The notes under the pieces were generated by a model, which was given only the letters and a program-made list of their open reading frames with translations, ran no database searches and had not been told where the DNA came from. This document shows, piece after piece, positions 16,337 to 26,629 of a DNA stretch of 64,000 nucleotides. Location: the NCBI RefSeq assembly GCF_041081105.1, contig NZ_CP163528.1, positions 2,604,001-2,668,000 of the forward strand, in the 5' to 3' direction. Both the position numbers and the translations under genes were made by a program. This stretch comes from Promicromonospora sp. Populi. Its GTDB lineage: Bacteria > Actinomycetota > Actinomycetes > Actinomycetales > Cellulomonadaceae. Position 1 is the first letter of the stretch. Each line of letters opens with the position of its first letter.

Positions 16337-16548
16337 CGGCACTCTCCGTGCAACTACCCGAGACGCGGACTCTCCGCGTCCCCCAGTGGCGCACCGGGCC
16401 TGCGGCGGATCCGCTGGACGGGGCCGCCCTGCCGGGCATCTTATCCAGCGAGATTCGCGCCTGCGGCCCCGTACTGGGCGCCCCGAGGTGGAGGTTGTGT
16501 ATCAATCCTGCCCACCATCCTTAACCAGTCTGCGAAGAACTGCAGACC

Positions 16549-16965
16549 TCATGCAATGTGCCGGTCCCGGCGGGCCGGGACCTCGGCGAACCACGACGAC
16601 GGCAGGAACGCGACGACCGCCAGGATCCCTACCCCCGCATACGACCAGACCAGCCCCAGCACGCCGGCCGGGACCACGACGTCGCCCCCGGAGCCCGGCA
16701 GCGACAGCGCCTGCACGATGGCGACCCAGCCCACACCAAATCCCAGGAGCGTGCCGTAGCCGGCCCAGGCGCGCGCGAGCACACCGCCCGCCGCCGTCAG
16801 CGCCAGCGCGAGGACCAGACCGAGATACCAGGACTCGTCGCCGAACCGGTGCACCACGGTCCCTAGGGCGCCCAGCACTGCGCCGAGCAGGACGGCCAGC
16901 AGGGTGCGCACGATCGTTCGTCCGAGGGGGCGGCCGCGTGAGTTCACCCAGTCATTGTCCAGCAT
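16549..16965 (-). CDS. Small four-helix integral membrane protein, unknown function
   Basis: About 138 residues with four predicted membrane helices and short loops: RTLLAVLLGAVLGALGTVV, WYLGLVLALALTAAGGVLA, GYGTLLGFGVGWVAIVQAL, and GLVWSYAGVGILAVVAFL. The tail is basic (PARRDRHIA). No catalytic motif is visible. Similar small proteins are often found near mshB in actinomycetes; here mshB lies two genes away, so a link is only a guess. The start is uncertain between the ATG at 16965 and the GTG at 16947, neither with a well-spaced ribosome binding site. It is divergent from the LURP-one-like gene across about 40 bp. Confidence 0.7.
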   Translation of the reverse strand: MLDNDWVNSRGRPLGRTIVRTLLAVLLGAVLGALGTVVHRFGDESWYLGLVLALALTAAGGVLARAWAGYGTLLGFGVGWVAIVQALSLPGSGGDVVVPAGVLGLVWSYAGVGILAVVAFLPSSWFAEVPARRDRHIA

Positions 16966-17005
16966 TCCCCTGGGAGCACACTGCACGTGTGAAACACTCC
17001 GGCGG

Positions 17006-17575
17006 GTGAACACGCTCCAGTCCCAGACACAGCTGATCGTCAGGCAGCGAATCCGCATGATGGTCAACCAGTACGAGGTGCACGGCGCGCGGCCCGACGG
17101 CGGCGAGGGGGACCTCTACGCGTTCGCTCAGCAGAAGCGTATGGCGTTCCGCGAGCAGGTCACCATCTACACGGACGACACCAAGCGGGAGGCCCTGCTC
17201 GGCTTCAAGTCCCGCCAGGTGATGGACCTCGGCGCCACCTACGAGGTGGTCGACGCGGGCGGCACCCCGATCGGCTCGTTCCGCAAGGACTTCGCGGCGT
17301 CGCTGCTGCGCAGCACGTGGCACGTCGACCAGCCCGGGCTGGGCATCGTCACCGGGGCCGAGCGCAGCCTGCCCGTCGCCATCATCCGCCGGCTCGCCGA
17401 GGTGGCCTGGCTGCCGTACCACTTCGACTTCCTGATCGACGGCCGGCCCGGCTTCACCGTCGAGAAGAAGTGGGGCCTTCGCGACCGTTACGTGGTAACC
17501 ATCCACGAACCACAGCTAGACCGCCGCCTGGTAACGGCCATGGCGATCGCCCTGGACGCCCTCCAGGAGCGCTGA
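17006..17575 (+). CDS. LURP-one-related (scramblase-like fold) protein
   Basis: A 189-residue soluble protein with the pattern of the LURP-one-related/tubby-like beta-barrel family. It has paired strands such as REQVTIYTDDTKREALLGFK and TYEVVDAGGTPIGSFRKDF, then WHVDQPGLGI, PYHFDFLIDGRPGFTVEKKW and a final helix VTAMAIALDALQE. Members bind or respond to membranes in eukaryotes; the bacterial role is not established. The GTG at 17006 lacks a clear ribosome binding site. Internal ATGs at about 17057 are alternatives, but they would remove the RQRIRM segment that usually precedes the domain. It converges with mshB with one base between the stops. Confidence 0.72.
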   Translation: MNTLQSQTQLIVRQRIRMMVNQYEVHGARPDGGEGDLYAFAQQKRMAFREQVTIYTDDTKREALLGFKSRQVMDLGATYEVVDAGGTPIGSFRKDFAASLLRSTWHVDQPGLGIVTGAERSLPVAIIRRLAEVAWLPYHFDFLIDGRPGFTVEKKWGLRDRYVVTIHEPQLDRRLVTAMAIALDALQER

Positions 17576-17576
17576 G

Positions 17577-18719
17577 CTAGCCGGGGTCCGCGGCCAAGTA
17601 GGTCTCACTGGTCAGGATCGGGGACAGGACGCCGTTCGAGAGGGCGTACCAGCCCGCGACCAGGCCCTCGGGTCGCGTCAGCGCCGTCGTGTGCTGGACC
17701 TGTGTGGCGTGGGCCCGCAGGGCGGCGGTCACCCGGTCCAGCACCGGTCCGACGTCGACCCTTACGACCCGCAGGCCCGCTGCCTCCAAGTTCTCCTTGG
17801 CGAACGGCGGCAGGTCTCCGTCGGGGTCCGCGAACGTGAGGCCCTCGGCGGCGGCCAACGCCCGCGCCTCGGGCAGGGCGGCGAGCATCGCGCGCGCCTC
17901 GCGCAGGTCCGACGCCGACGCGACTGCCTGCCAGAGCTCGGCCCCGGCCCACGGCTCCTCCCCCGGCCCGACGACGGCGGCGCGCCCTTCCGCGGCTGCC
18001 CGGCGGGCGCCGTCGGGCCGCCAGGCCGGGTCGGCCGCGAGCTGCAGCGCACGGACCGTCACCTCGTGTGCACGCACGTGGTCGGGATGTCCGTAACCTC
18101 CACCAGGCTCATAGGTCGCGACGACGGCGGGGCGCCGCGCGCGGACCAGCACCGCGAGCCGGGCCGCCGACTCTTCGAGCGACACCCGCGCGAATGCGGT
18201 CGGCGGCGCGTCCGGGGCGGGGCCGGCGACGCCGGGCGCCACCCAGGCCATCCCGGAGTCCTCGTACCGCACCTCACCCGCCGCATCAGAGCCCGCCGCG
18301 TCAGTGCCGGCCGCGTCAGACCCGTGGGTCACCCCGGCGACCTGTGCAGCTGACAGCGGGAGGGTGTCCAGGAACGTGTGCTCGATCGTCCCAGCCGAGG
18401 CCGGGCGATCGGTGTCGCCAGCGCCGGCCCTTGCCAACCGCTCCAGAGCGGCCGCCAGCTCGGTTTCCCGGTAGGCGCCCAGCGCGGGACCGTCGCCCTC
18501 GAGGCCGGCCCGCCGCTCCGACGTCGTACCGGGAAGGGCGAGGACCTCGCCGCGCTCCCCGCGCGTGCACGTGACCACGTACACGGGCCGACCGGCCGCG
18601 GCGAACGAGGCGATCAGAGCGCCGGTCGACAGCGTCTCGTCGTCGGGATGCGCGTGCACGGCCAGCAACCCCCCGAACGCACTGAGTGCTGGATGCTCGT
18701 TCGGAGGACGGGTAGTCAT
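17577..18719 (-). CDS. mshB: MshB, GlcNAc-Ins deacetylase of mycothiol synthesis
   Basis: Zinc-dependent deacetylase that removes acetate from 1D-myo-inositol 2-acetamido-2-deoxy-alpha-D-glucopyranoside, the second committed step to mycothiol. The 380-residue protein has the metal motif AVHAHPDDETLSTGAL near 20 and VVTCTRGERGEV, where Thr-Arg-Gly-Glu is typical. The second metal histidine is in EPGGGYGHPDHVRAHEV near 205. An Ala/Gly/Asp-rich insert (GSDAAGTDAAGSDAAG) lies near 145. The ATG at 18719 sits in the loop of a perfect inverted repeat, and a GTG at 18737 in the 5' arm is an in-frame alternative. Neither has a purine-rich ribosome binding site. It is 38 bp downstream of typA on the same strand, so it may depend on typA transcription. 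Confidence 0.9.
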   Translation of the reverse strand: MTTRPPNEHPALSAFGGLLAVHAHPDDETLSTGALIASFAAAGRPVYVVTCTRGERGEVLALPGTTSERRAGLEGDGPALGAYRETELAAALERLARAGAGDTDRPASAGTIEHTFLDTLPLSAAQVAGVTHGSDAAGTDAAGSDAAGEVRYEDSGMAWVAPGVAGPAPDAPPTAFARVSLEESAARLAVLVRARRPAVVATYEPGGGYGHPDHVRAHEVTVRALQLAADPAWRPDGARRAAAEGRAAVVGPGEEPWAGAELWQAVASASDLREARAMLAALPEARALAAAEGLTFADPDGDLPPFAKENLEAAGLRVVRVDVGPVLDRVTAALRAHATQVQHTTALTRPEGLVAGWYALSNGVLSPILTSETYLAADPG

Positions 18720-18741
18720 CGAACGAGCATCCAGCACTCAG
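18682..18741 (-). promoter_or_regulatory. Perfect 22-bp inverted repeat enclosing the mshB start codon
   Basis: Arms at 18682-18703 and 18720-18741 are exactly complementary over 22 bp with a 16-nt loop. In the minus-strand transcript the 5' arm begins 16 nt after the typA stop. The loop opens with the mshB ATG, and the 3' arm is codons 6-13 of mshB. It could act as a typA terminator, as an attenuator, or as a translational switch for mshB. The pairing is seen directly; the function is inference. Confidence 0.7.
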
Positions 18742-18757
18742 CGGTGGCGGAAGGAGG

Positions 18758-20701
<1,944 letters not shown>

Positions 20702-20840
20702 GAAGCACTCATTTCCAGAAGGGAGGTCAGGGGCGCGGACTCTGGTCCCGAAGGGACCGGTCTCGCAGCATCACCCATCTTACCCGCGAATCGAAATCCC
20801 CAGGTGTCGACCGCATCACGCCCAGGAAAACACTCCGGGC

Positions 20841-20883
20841 GCGTCGACGCCCTGGTCACCTGAGGAGACCAGGGCGTCGACGC
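20841..20883 (-). terminator. Hairpin 3' of the peptide ABC operon
   Basis: 17-bp perfect arms (20841-20857 and 20867-20883) with a 9-nt loop, 18 bp after the stop of the fused ATPase at 20902. No T-run. Confidence 0.8.
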
Positions 20884-20901
20884 CTTCGTGCGGAAAAGAG
20901 G

Positions 20902-22647
20902 TCAGCCGGCGATCTCCAGGCTCGCGCCCGGGATGGCCGCCAACAGGTCCCGCGTGTACTCCTGCTGCGGGTTGTCGAACACCTCGTCGGTCGGTGCGTG
21001 CTCCACGATGCTGCCGTCCTTCATCACGGCCACCAGGTCGGCGATCTGCCGCACCACTGCCAGGTCGTGCGTGATGAACAGGTAGGACAGCCCCAGCTCG
21101 GCCTGCAGGTCGTTGAGCAGCGTCAGGATCTGCGCCTGGACCAGCACGTCGAGCGCCGAGACGGCCTCGTCGAGCACAAGCACCTCTGGCTTGAGCGCCA
21201 GCGCACGCGCGATGGCGATGCGCTGCCGCTGGCCACCTGAGAGCTCGTTCGGGAACCGGCGCATGGTCGCCTGCGGCAGCGAGACCATGTCGAGCAGCTC
21301 GCGGACCCGCGCCTCGCGGGACTTCCGGTCGCCCACCCGGTGCAGGGCGAGCGGCTCCTCGATCGAGCGGAAGACCGAGAACACCGGGTCCAGCGAGCCG
21401 TAGGGGTTCTGGAACACAGGCTGCACCCGACGGCGCAGCGCGAACTGCTCCCTCGCGGTCATCTTGGTGATGTCCTTGCCGCCGAACAGGACGCTGCCCG
21501 ACGTCGGCTCGAGCAGTCCCAGCACCATGTTGGCCGCCGTGGACTTACCCGAGCCGGACTCGCCCACCAGCGCGAGCGTGCGGCCCTTGGGCAGCACGAA
21601 GTCGACGCTGTCCACCGCCGTGAAGTCGGTGTGCGAACCCGGCCGGGAACCGCGGATGCGGAACACCTTGGTCAGGTCCTTCGCCACGACGACGTCGGGC
21701 GCGGTGGTCTCCTCCTCGTCCGCGTGCTCGGCGAGCAGGTCGTCGGCCTCCTGGCCGCGCTCGTGCGCGGACTGGATGCGCCGCGACGCCAGGGAGGGCG
21801 CCGAGGCCACGAGCCGCTTGGTGTACTCGTGCTGCGGGTCCTTGAGGATCTGTGCCGCCGGGCCGGACTCCACGACCTTGCCCTTGTACATCACCACGAG
21901 GTGCTCGGCGCGCTCGGCGGCCAGGCCCAGGTCGTGCGTGATGAACAGGACCGCCGTGCCGAGCTCCGCGGTCAGGCCCTCCAGGTGGTCCAGGATCTTC
22001 TTCTGGACAGTCACGTCGAGGGCGGAGGTCGGCTCGTCCGCGATGAGCAGCTTGGGCCGGGAGGCCAGGCCGATCGCGATCAGCGCGCGCTGGCGCATGC
22101 CGCCCGAGAACTCGTGCGGGAACTGGCGGGCGCGCCGGGCGGCATCGGGCAGGCCGGCCTCACCCAGCAGCTCGGCGACGCGCGCGGTGCGCTCCGCCCT
22201 GCTGCCCTGGAAGCCGTTGGCGACCAGCGCCTCGTCGATCTGCGTGCCGATGCGCCACACGGGGTTCAGGTTCGACATCGGGTCCTGGGGTACCAGGCCG
22301 ATCTCGCGCCCGCGCAGGTCCTCGACCTGCTTGCGCTTCAGGCCGACGAGCTCGCGCCCGCCGAACGAGATGGACCCGCCGGTCACCCTGCCGGTGCCCG
22401 GCAGCAGGTCGATGATCGCGTGCGCGGTCGTCGACTTGCCGGAGCCCGACTCACCCACGATCGCCACGGACTGACCCGGGTAGATCGTGAGGTCCACACC
22501 GCGCACGGCGTCGACCTTGCCGGTCGCAGTGGTGAAGGAGATCTGCAGGTCGCGGATCTCGAGCAGCGGGGTGCTGTCGTCCCGCTGCTCGGCGGGCACC
22601 GGGGCGTCCTCGGTGGTCCCGTCGGTGAGGCTGATAGTGGTGGTCAT
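20902..22647 (-). CDS. Fused DppD-DppF-type ATPase of a peptide ABC importer
   Basis: A 581-residue protein carrying two complete ABC ATPase domains that power oligopeptide uptake. Domain 1 has GESGSGKST near 65, the signature SGGMRQRALIAIGLA, and LLIADEPTSALD. Domain 2 has GESGSGKST near 360, LSGGQRQRIAIARALA, and VLVLDEAVSALD, where Glu is followed by Ala instead of the usual Pro. Peptide-importer C-terminal extensions follow each domain (PQHEYTKRLVASAPS and PQQEYTRDLLAAIPG). The ATG at 22647 overlaps the permease stop as ATGA; the open frame upstream of it is a shadow of the permease gene. It is the last gene of a four-gene operon. Confidence 0.93.
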   Translation of the reverse strand: MTTTISLTDGTTEDAPVPAEQRDDSTPLLEIRDLQISFTTATGKVDAVRGVDLTIYPGQSVAIVGESGSGKSTTAHAIIDLLPGTGRVTGGSISFGGRELVGLKRKQVEDLRGREIGLVPQDPMSNLNPVWRIGTQIDEALVANGFQGSRAERTARVAELLGEAGLPDAARRARQFPHEFSGGMRQRALIAIGLASRPKLLIADEPTSALDVTVQKKILDHLEGLTAELGTAVLFITHDLGLAAERAEHLVVMYKGKVVESGPAAQILKDPQHEYTKRLVASAPSLASRRIQSAHERGQEADDLLAEHADEEETTAPDVVVAKDLTKVFRIRGSRPGSHTDFTAVDSVDFVLPKGRTLALVGESGSGKSTAANMVLGLLEPTSGSVLFGGKDITKMTAREQFALRRRVQPVFQNPYGSLDPVFSVFRSIEEPLALHRVGDRKSREARVRELLDMVSLPQATMRRFPNELSGGQRQRIAIARALALKPEVLVLDEAVSALDVLVQAQILTLLNDLQAELGLSYLFITHDLAVVRQIADLVAVMKDGSIVEHAPTDEVFDNPQQEYTRDLLAAIPGASLEIAG

Positions 22648-23603
22648 CGCTTCCTCGCCTTCGGGTCGAGGGCGTCGCGCACCACGTCGCCCATCATGAT
22701 GAAGCTCAGCACGGTGAGTGCGAGCGCGGTCGCCGGGTAGGCCATGATCTCGGGGGCCACCCGGATGGAGGCCTGGGCCTTGGCGAGGTCGCCGCCCCAC
22801 GAGACGGTCGACGTCGGCAGGCCGATACCGAGGAAGCTCAGCGTCGCCTCGGCGACGATGAACGTACCCAGGGCCACCGTCGCGTAGACGATGATCGGCG
22901 CGGCCGCGTTGGGCAGGATGTGCTTGCCGAGGATCGCCAGGCGCCCCATGCCGAGCGCCTTTGCCGCGGTGACGAACTCGTTGTTCTTCACCCCGAGCAC
23001 CGCACCGCGGGTGATCCGGGCAATCGACGTCCAGCCGAACGCCGCTAGGACAACGGCGACGACTACCTCGTTCCGGTCCTCCAGCAGGCTCATGATCACG
23101 ATCGCCGCGAGCACGAACGGCACCGCGAAGAAGATGTCGGTGAACCGGGACAGGAGCGAGTCGAGCCAACCGCCGAAGTATCCGGCGATCGAACCGACGA
23201 GCGTGCCGACCACAACGACGAACACTGTGGACAGTAGGCCGACGATCACCGAGGCGCGTGCGCCGTAGATCGCCCGCGCATAGATGTCGCAGCCCTGCCT
23301 GTCGAACCCGAAGATGTGCCCGGCAGCGGGCGCGCCCAGCGAGTCCTCCAGGAAGCACGCTCTAGGGTCCGCCGACGTGAACAGCGCCGGCACCGTCGCC
23401 ATGAGGATGACGAACACGATGAGGGCCGCGGAGACCCAGAACAGCGCCCGATGACGCATGTCGCGCCAGGCGTCTCCCCAGAGGCTGGACGGCGCCTCGG
23501 ACGTGTCGACAGCATCGACAACACCGACCCGCACCTCCTCGGGGGGCGCCACGAAGTGGCCCTGCCCCGGTCGCGGGGTCTTCTCGTAGCGGTTGTCAGG
23601 CAT
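22644..23603 (-). CDS. Peptide ABC transporter permease, DppC type
   Basis: A 319-residue inner-membrane permease. A cytoplasmic N-terminal region of about 50 residues precedes the first helix (ALFWVSAALIVFVILMATVPALF). The HIFGFDRQGCDIYARAIYGAR segment characterises the DppC/OppC family, and the EAA loop for ATPase contact is NEFVTAAKALGMGRLAILGKHILPN near 210-234. Five further helices include VIVGLLSTVFVVVVGTLVGS and ALALTVLSFIMMGDVV. It overlaps the upstream DppB stop by 8 bp and the ATPase start by 4 bp, so all three are translationally coupled. Confidence 0.93.
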   Translation of the reverse strand: MPDNRYEKTPRPGQGHFVAPPEEVRVGVVDAVDTSEAPSSLWGDAWRDMRHRALFWVSAALIVFVILMATVPALFTSADPRACFLEDSLGAPAAGHIFGFDRQGCDIYARAIYGARASVIVGLLSTVFVVVVGTLVGSIAGYFGGWLDSLLSRFTDIFFAVPFVLAAIVIMSLLEDRNEVVVAVVLAAFGWTSIARITRGAVLGVKNNEFVTAAKALGMGRLAILGKHILPNAAAPIIVYATVALGTFIVAEATLSFLGIGLPTSTVSWGGDLAKAQASIRVAPEIMAYPATALALTVLSFIMMGDVVRDALDPKARKR

Positions 23604-24522
23604 AACGGATCCTCGGGTCCAGGACGGCGTACAGGACGTCCACGATCAGGTTGGCGACGATATAGACGATGACCAGCACCGTGGTCAGTGACACCACTGT
23701 CACGTTCTCGCCGCGGACGATCGCCTGATAGAGGGTTCCACCGACGCCGTTGATGTTGAAGATGCCCTCGGTGACCAGGGCGCCGCCCATGAGGTTGCCG
23801 AGGTCGATACCGATGAACGTGACGACCGGGATGAGGGAGTTGCGCAGCACGTGCCGCGTCATGACCTTGCCCTGCGGCAGCCCCTTGGCGCGCGCGGTGC
23901 GCACGAAGTCCGCCGTGATGTTCTCGACGACCGACGTCCGTGTCAGGCGCAAGATGTAGGCGAACGACGTCGTGGCCAGCACGACGGCGGGCATCAGGAG
24001 GCTGATGAAGTCGGGATCTCGTCCGGCGGTGATCGGGAGCCAGCCGAGCTGCACGCCCACGACGGCCTGCAGCACAAAACCGATCACGAAGGTCGGCAGC
24101 GAGATGAGCAGCAGGCTCCAGAGCAGCACCGTCGAGTCGAACAGCTTGCCCTTGCGCACCCCGGCCCACAGCCCGAAGCCGATGCCGAACACGGTCTCGA
24201 TGACGATGGCCATCAGGGCGAGCTGGAACGTCACGGGGAAGGCCTGGGCAATTACCTCGACGACGGGGCGCCCGGTGAACGTGACTCCCATGTCGAACGT
24301 GAAGACGCCTCGTAGGAAGTACAGGTACTGCATGAAGAACGGCTGATCCAGGTGGTACGCCTCGCGGATCGCGAGCTCGGCAGCCGGCGACAGGCCGCGC
24401 TCACCGCCGAGAGCAGCCACGGGATCGCCTGGGCGCAGGAACACGAGCCCGTACAGCAAGAGCGTGGCGCCGAGGAACACGGGGATCACCTGCAACAGCC
24501 GGCGTCCGATGTACCAGAGCAT
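23596..24522 (-). CDS. Peptide ABC transporter permease, DppB type
   Basis: A 308-residue permease that pairs with the DppC-type gene. It opens with MLWYIGRRLLQVIPVFLGA, the usual DppB/OppB N-terminus, then has the periplasmic LRPGDPVAALGG loop, and an EAA loop ADFVRTARAKGLPQGKVMTRHVLRN near 210-235. Helices include LALMAIVIETVFGIGFGLWAG and LTTVLVIVYIVANLIVDVLY. The ATG at 24522 has AGGAGA seven bases upstream, so it is translated independently of the binding-protein gene, from which it is separated by 151 bp with a hairpin. Confidence 0.93.
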   Translation of the reverse strand: MLWYIGRRLLQVIPVFLGATLLLYGLVFLRPGDPVAALGGERGLSPAAELAIREAYHLDQPFFMQYLYFLRGVFTFDMGVTFTGRPVVEVIAQAFPVTFQLALMAIVIETVFGIGFGLWAGVRKGKLFDSTVLLWSLLLISLPTFVIGFVLQAVVGVQLGWLPITAGRDPDFISLLMPAVVLATTSFAYILRLTRTSVVENITADFVRTARAKGLPQGKVMTRHVLRNSLIPVVTFIGIDLGNLMGGALVTEGIFNINGVGGTLYQAIVRGENVTVVSLTTVLVIVYIVANLIVDVLYAVLDPRIRYA

Positions 24523-24595
24523 GGGTTGGTCTCCTTGTTGATAACTGCGGAACATTCTCCCGGACCAGTTCCGGTGCTGTGTCCCGCACAGTTGA

Positions 24596-24626
24596 GGGCG
24601 GGGCGCGCAGTCCACGCGCCCCGCCC
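24596..24626 (-). terminator. Intra-operon hairpin between binding protein and permeases
   Basis: Perfect 12-bp G/C arms (24596-24607, 24615-24626) with a 7-nt loop, 47 bp after the binding-protein stop. A partial terminator or mRNA-stabilising stem here would yield more binding protein than permease, as in many importer operons. Confidence 0.6.
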
Positions 24627-24673
24627 GTCACCTGGGATGATAGGTCAATCCGGCGGACCGGAAGTGATCGCTA

Positions 24674-26371
24674 TCACTCCGCCTTGGTCACCTCGTAAAG
24701 CAGCGGCATGCTGTCCCAGCCGAACTCCACGTTCTCCACGGCCTCGGAGTGTCCGGCAGTGGTGGAGTAGTACCACAGCGGGATGCCCGGGAGGTCCTGG
24801 AAGAGGATCTCCTGCGCCTGGTTGTAGAGCACGTTGGCCTCGTCGAGCGACGGGGCGGCAGCGGCCTCGGCCAGAGCGGCGTCGAACTCGTCGCTCACGT
24901 AACGGCCGTCGTTCGAGCCGGCCAGCGCCGCCTCGCTGTAGAGCGGGCCGAGGTAGTTCTGCAGCGAGGGGTAGTCCGCCGACCAGCCGGCACGGAACAG
25001 ACCGTTGACGCTGCCGTCGGGGCCGGCGTCGCGCTCGTTGAGGAACTCGTCGAACGTCGCGTAACCCGTCATCTCGCAGTCGATGCCGAGGTCATTGATG
25101 TACCCGTTGCACACTGCCTCCACCCAGTCCTGGTGCGTGGAGTCGGTGTTGGTGTGGATCGTCAGGACGTAGTCGTCCGGCAGCGGGTCTTCCTCGTTGG
25201 CCTGGTCCCAAAGGGACCGGGCCTCTTCCGCGTTGTACGTGGTGACCTCGTTGCCCGGGATCTCGCCGGTCCAGCCGTCGATGACGGGCGACGTGAAGTC
25301 GGTGGCCGGGATACGGGTACCCGCGAAGATCGTCTCGGTGATCTGCTCCCGGTTGATCGCCAGAGACAGAGCCTGACGCCGCAGCAGACCGGCCTCGCCC
25401 TGGAACTCGGGGAGCCACTCGGGCACCGTCATCGCGGCGAAGCTGGCGGACGGCTCGCTGACCGCTCCGTCACCCAGGTCCTCCTCGAAGGTGCTCATCG
25501 CCGTGGTCGGCACGTTCTCGAGGATGTCGAGGTTGCCGCCCTGCAGGTCCGCGTACGAGGTGTTCTCGTCCGTGTAGACGATGAAGTCCAGGCCACCGTT
25601 CTGCGCCAGGCGCGGACCGGCGTACGACTCGTTCGGCACGAGGCTGAGCTCGGACTCGTGCTCCCAGCTCTCCAGCGTGTACGGCCCGTTGACGACGGTG
25701 GTGTCCGGCTCGGTGCCGAACGCCGCGGGGTCCTCGAAGAACACCTCGGGCAGCGGGAAGTACGCCGAGTAGCCCAGGCGGATCGGGAAGTCGGACTCCG
25801 GCTGACCAAGCGTGACCGTGAACTCGGTGGGGCTCACGACCTCGAGGCCGGACAGCGTCTCCGCCGTCGGCTCCTCGGCCATGCCGGAGACATTGCCCTC
25901 CTCGTCGAACTCGGGCACACCCTGAGCCTCGGCGAAGCCCTCGATCGGCGAGAAGAAGCCAGCGCCCTTGGCGCCGTTCGGGCCGTAGCCCGCCCAGTTC
26001 CACGCGTCGACAAAGCTGTCCGCGGTGACCGGGGTACCGTCCGACCACTCCCAGCCGTCCTGGATGGTGATGGTCCAGGTCTGGTTGTCGTCAGACTCGA
26101 TCGACTCAGCGATCTCGTTGTGCACGACGCCCTCGGCGTCGTAGTAGACGAGGCCGGAGTAGAGATTCTGAACGACGAGACCACCCTCGGTCTCGTTGGT
26201 CATCGACCCGATGAGCGGGTTCTGGGGCTCACCGTTGCTGATCGTCACGATGCCGTTGCTGGCGCCTTCGGCGGGCGGATCTTCGCCGCCGCTACCGCCA
26301 CAGGCAGTCAGCACGAGCGACGAGGCAAGTGCGAATGCGCCGAGCCCCACAAGTCGCTTACGAGGTGTCAC
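24674..26371 (-). CDS. Peptide ABC transporter substrate-binding lipoprotein (OppA/DppA family, SBP_bac_5)
   Basis: A 565-residue extracytoplasmic binding protein. The signal peptide ends in a lipobox, LVLTACGG, with the lipidated Cys at residue 24. The body has family landmarks: WTITIQDGWEWSDGTPVTADSFVDAWNW-type strands near 85-110, VVNGPYTLESWEHESELSLVPNESY, RRQALSLAINREQI and LYNQAQEILFQDLPGIPLWY near the C-terminus. That layout is the SBP_bac_5 family, which captures oligopeptides. The GTG at 26371 follows AGGAGG by five bases, which decides the start over an in-frame codon 24 bp upstream. It is the promoter-proximal gene of the importer operon. Confidence 0.93.
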   Translation of the reverse strand: MTPRKRLVGLGAFALASSLVLTACGGSGGEDPPAEGASNGIVTISNGEPQNPLIGSMTNETEGGLVVQNLYSGLVYYDAEGVVHNEIAESIESDDNQTWTITIQDGWEWSDGTPVTADSFVDAWNWAGYGPNGAKGAGFFSPIEGFAEAQGVPEFDEEGNVSGMAEEPTAETLSGLEVVSPTEFTVTLGQPESDFPIRLGYSAYFPLPEVFFEDPAAFGTEPDTTVVNGPYTLESWEHESELSLVPNESYAGPRLAQNGGLDFIVYTDENTSYADLQGGNLDILENVPTTAMSTFEEDLGDGAVSEPSASFAAMTVPEWLPEFQGEAGLLRRQALSLAINREQITETIFAGTRIPATDFTSPVIDGWTGEIPGNEVTTYNAEEARSLWDQANEEDPLPDDYVLTIHTNTDSTHQDWVEAVCNGYINDLGIDCEMTGYATFDEFLNERDAGPDGSVNGLFRAGWSADYPSLQNYLGPLYSEAALAGSNDGRYVSDEFDAALAEAAAAPSLDEANVLYNQAQEILFQDLPGIPLWYYSTTAGHSEAVENVEFGWDSMPLLYEVTKAE

Positions 26372-26539
26372 GTGTCCTCCTGGGTAGCAGTACACCCCGG
26401 CCCGGCGGTCGCCGTCCGGAGCGATGCGGGCGCAACGTTGCGCCCCGTGGTTTCACGCCTAACGTAACCGGTCCCCACACGTCCCGATGACCACCTACAG
26501 GGAAACGCCACCGAGTTGTGACCATCTCGGTATGCGTGG

Positions 26540-26587
26540 GTAACACCAGGTAACAGTTCTGACCAGGTGGTTCTCACGACCGTAACA
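26540..26587. repeat. GTAACA direct repeats upstream of the peptide importer
   Basis: GTAACA occurs at 26540, 26550 and 26582 in the 258-bp gap before the importer operon. The first two are one helical turn apart, a spacing typical of a repressor or activator site. No known regulator is matched. Confidence 0.35.
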
Positions 26588-26629
26588 CTAGCGCGGTGAG
26601 GGCCTTGGCCAGGAAATTCACCCGTTGCC

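Noticed and set aside
16528..16547. Six-base inverted repeat 3' of the small membrane protein
   Set aside because: Arms of only 6 bp with an 8-nt loop are expected by chance in this composition.
22648..23358. Upstream extension of the fused ABC ATPase frame
   Set aside because: It overlaps the DppC permease, which has a normal EAA loop; the ATG at 22647 fits the ATGA overlap.
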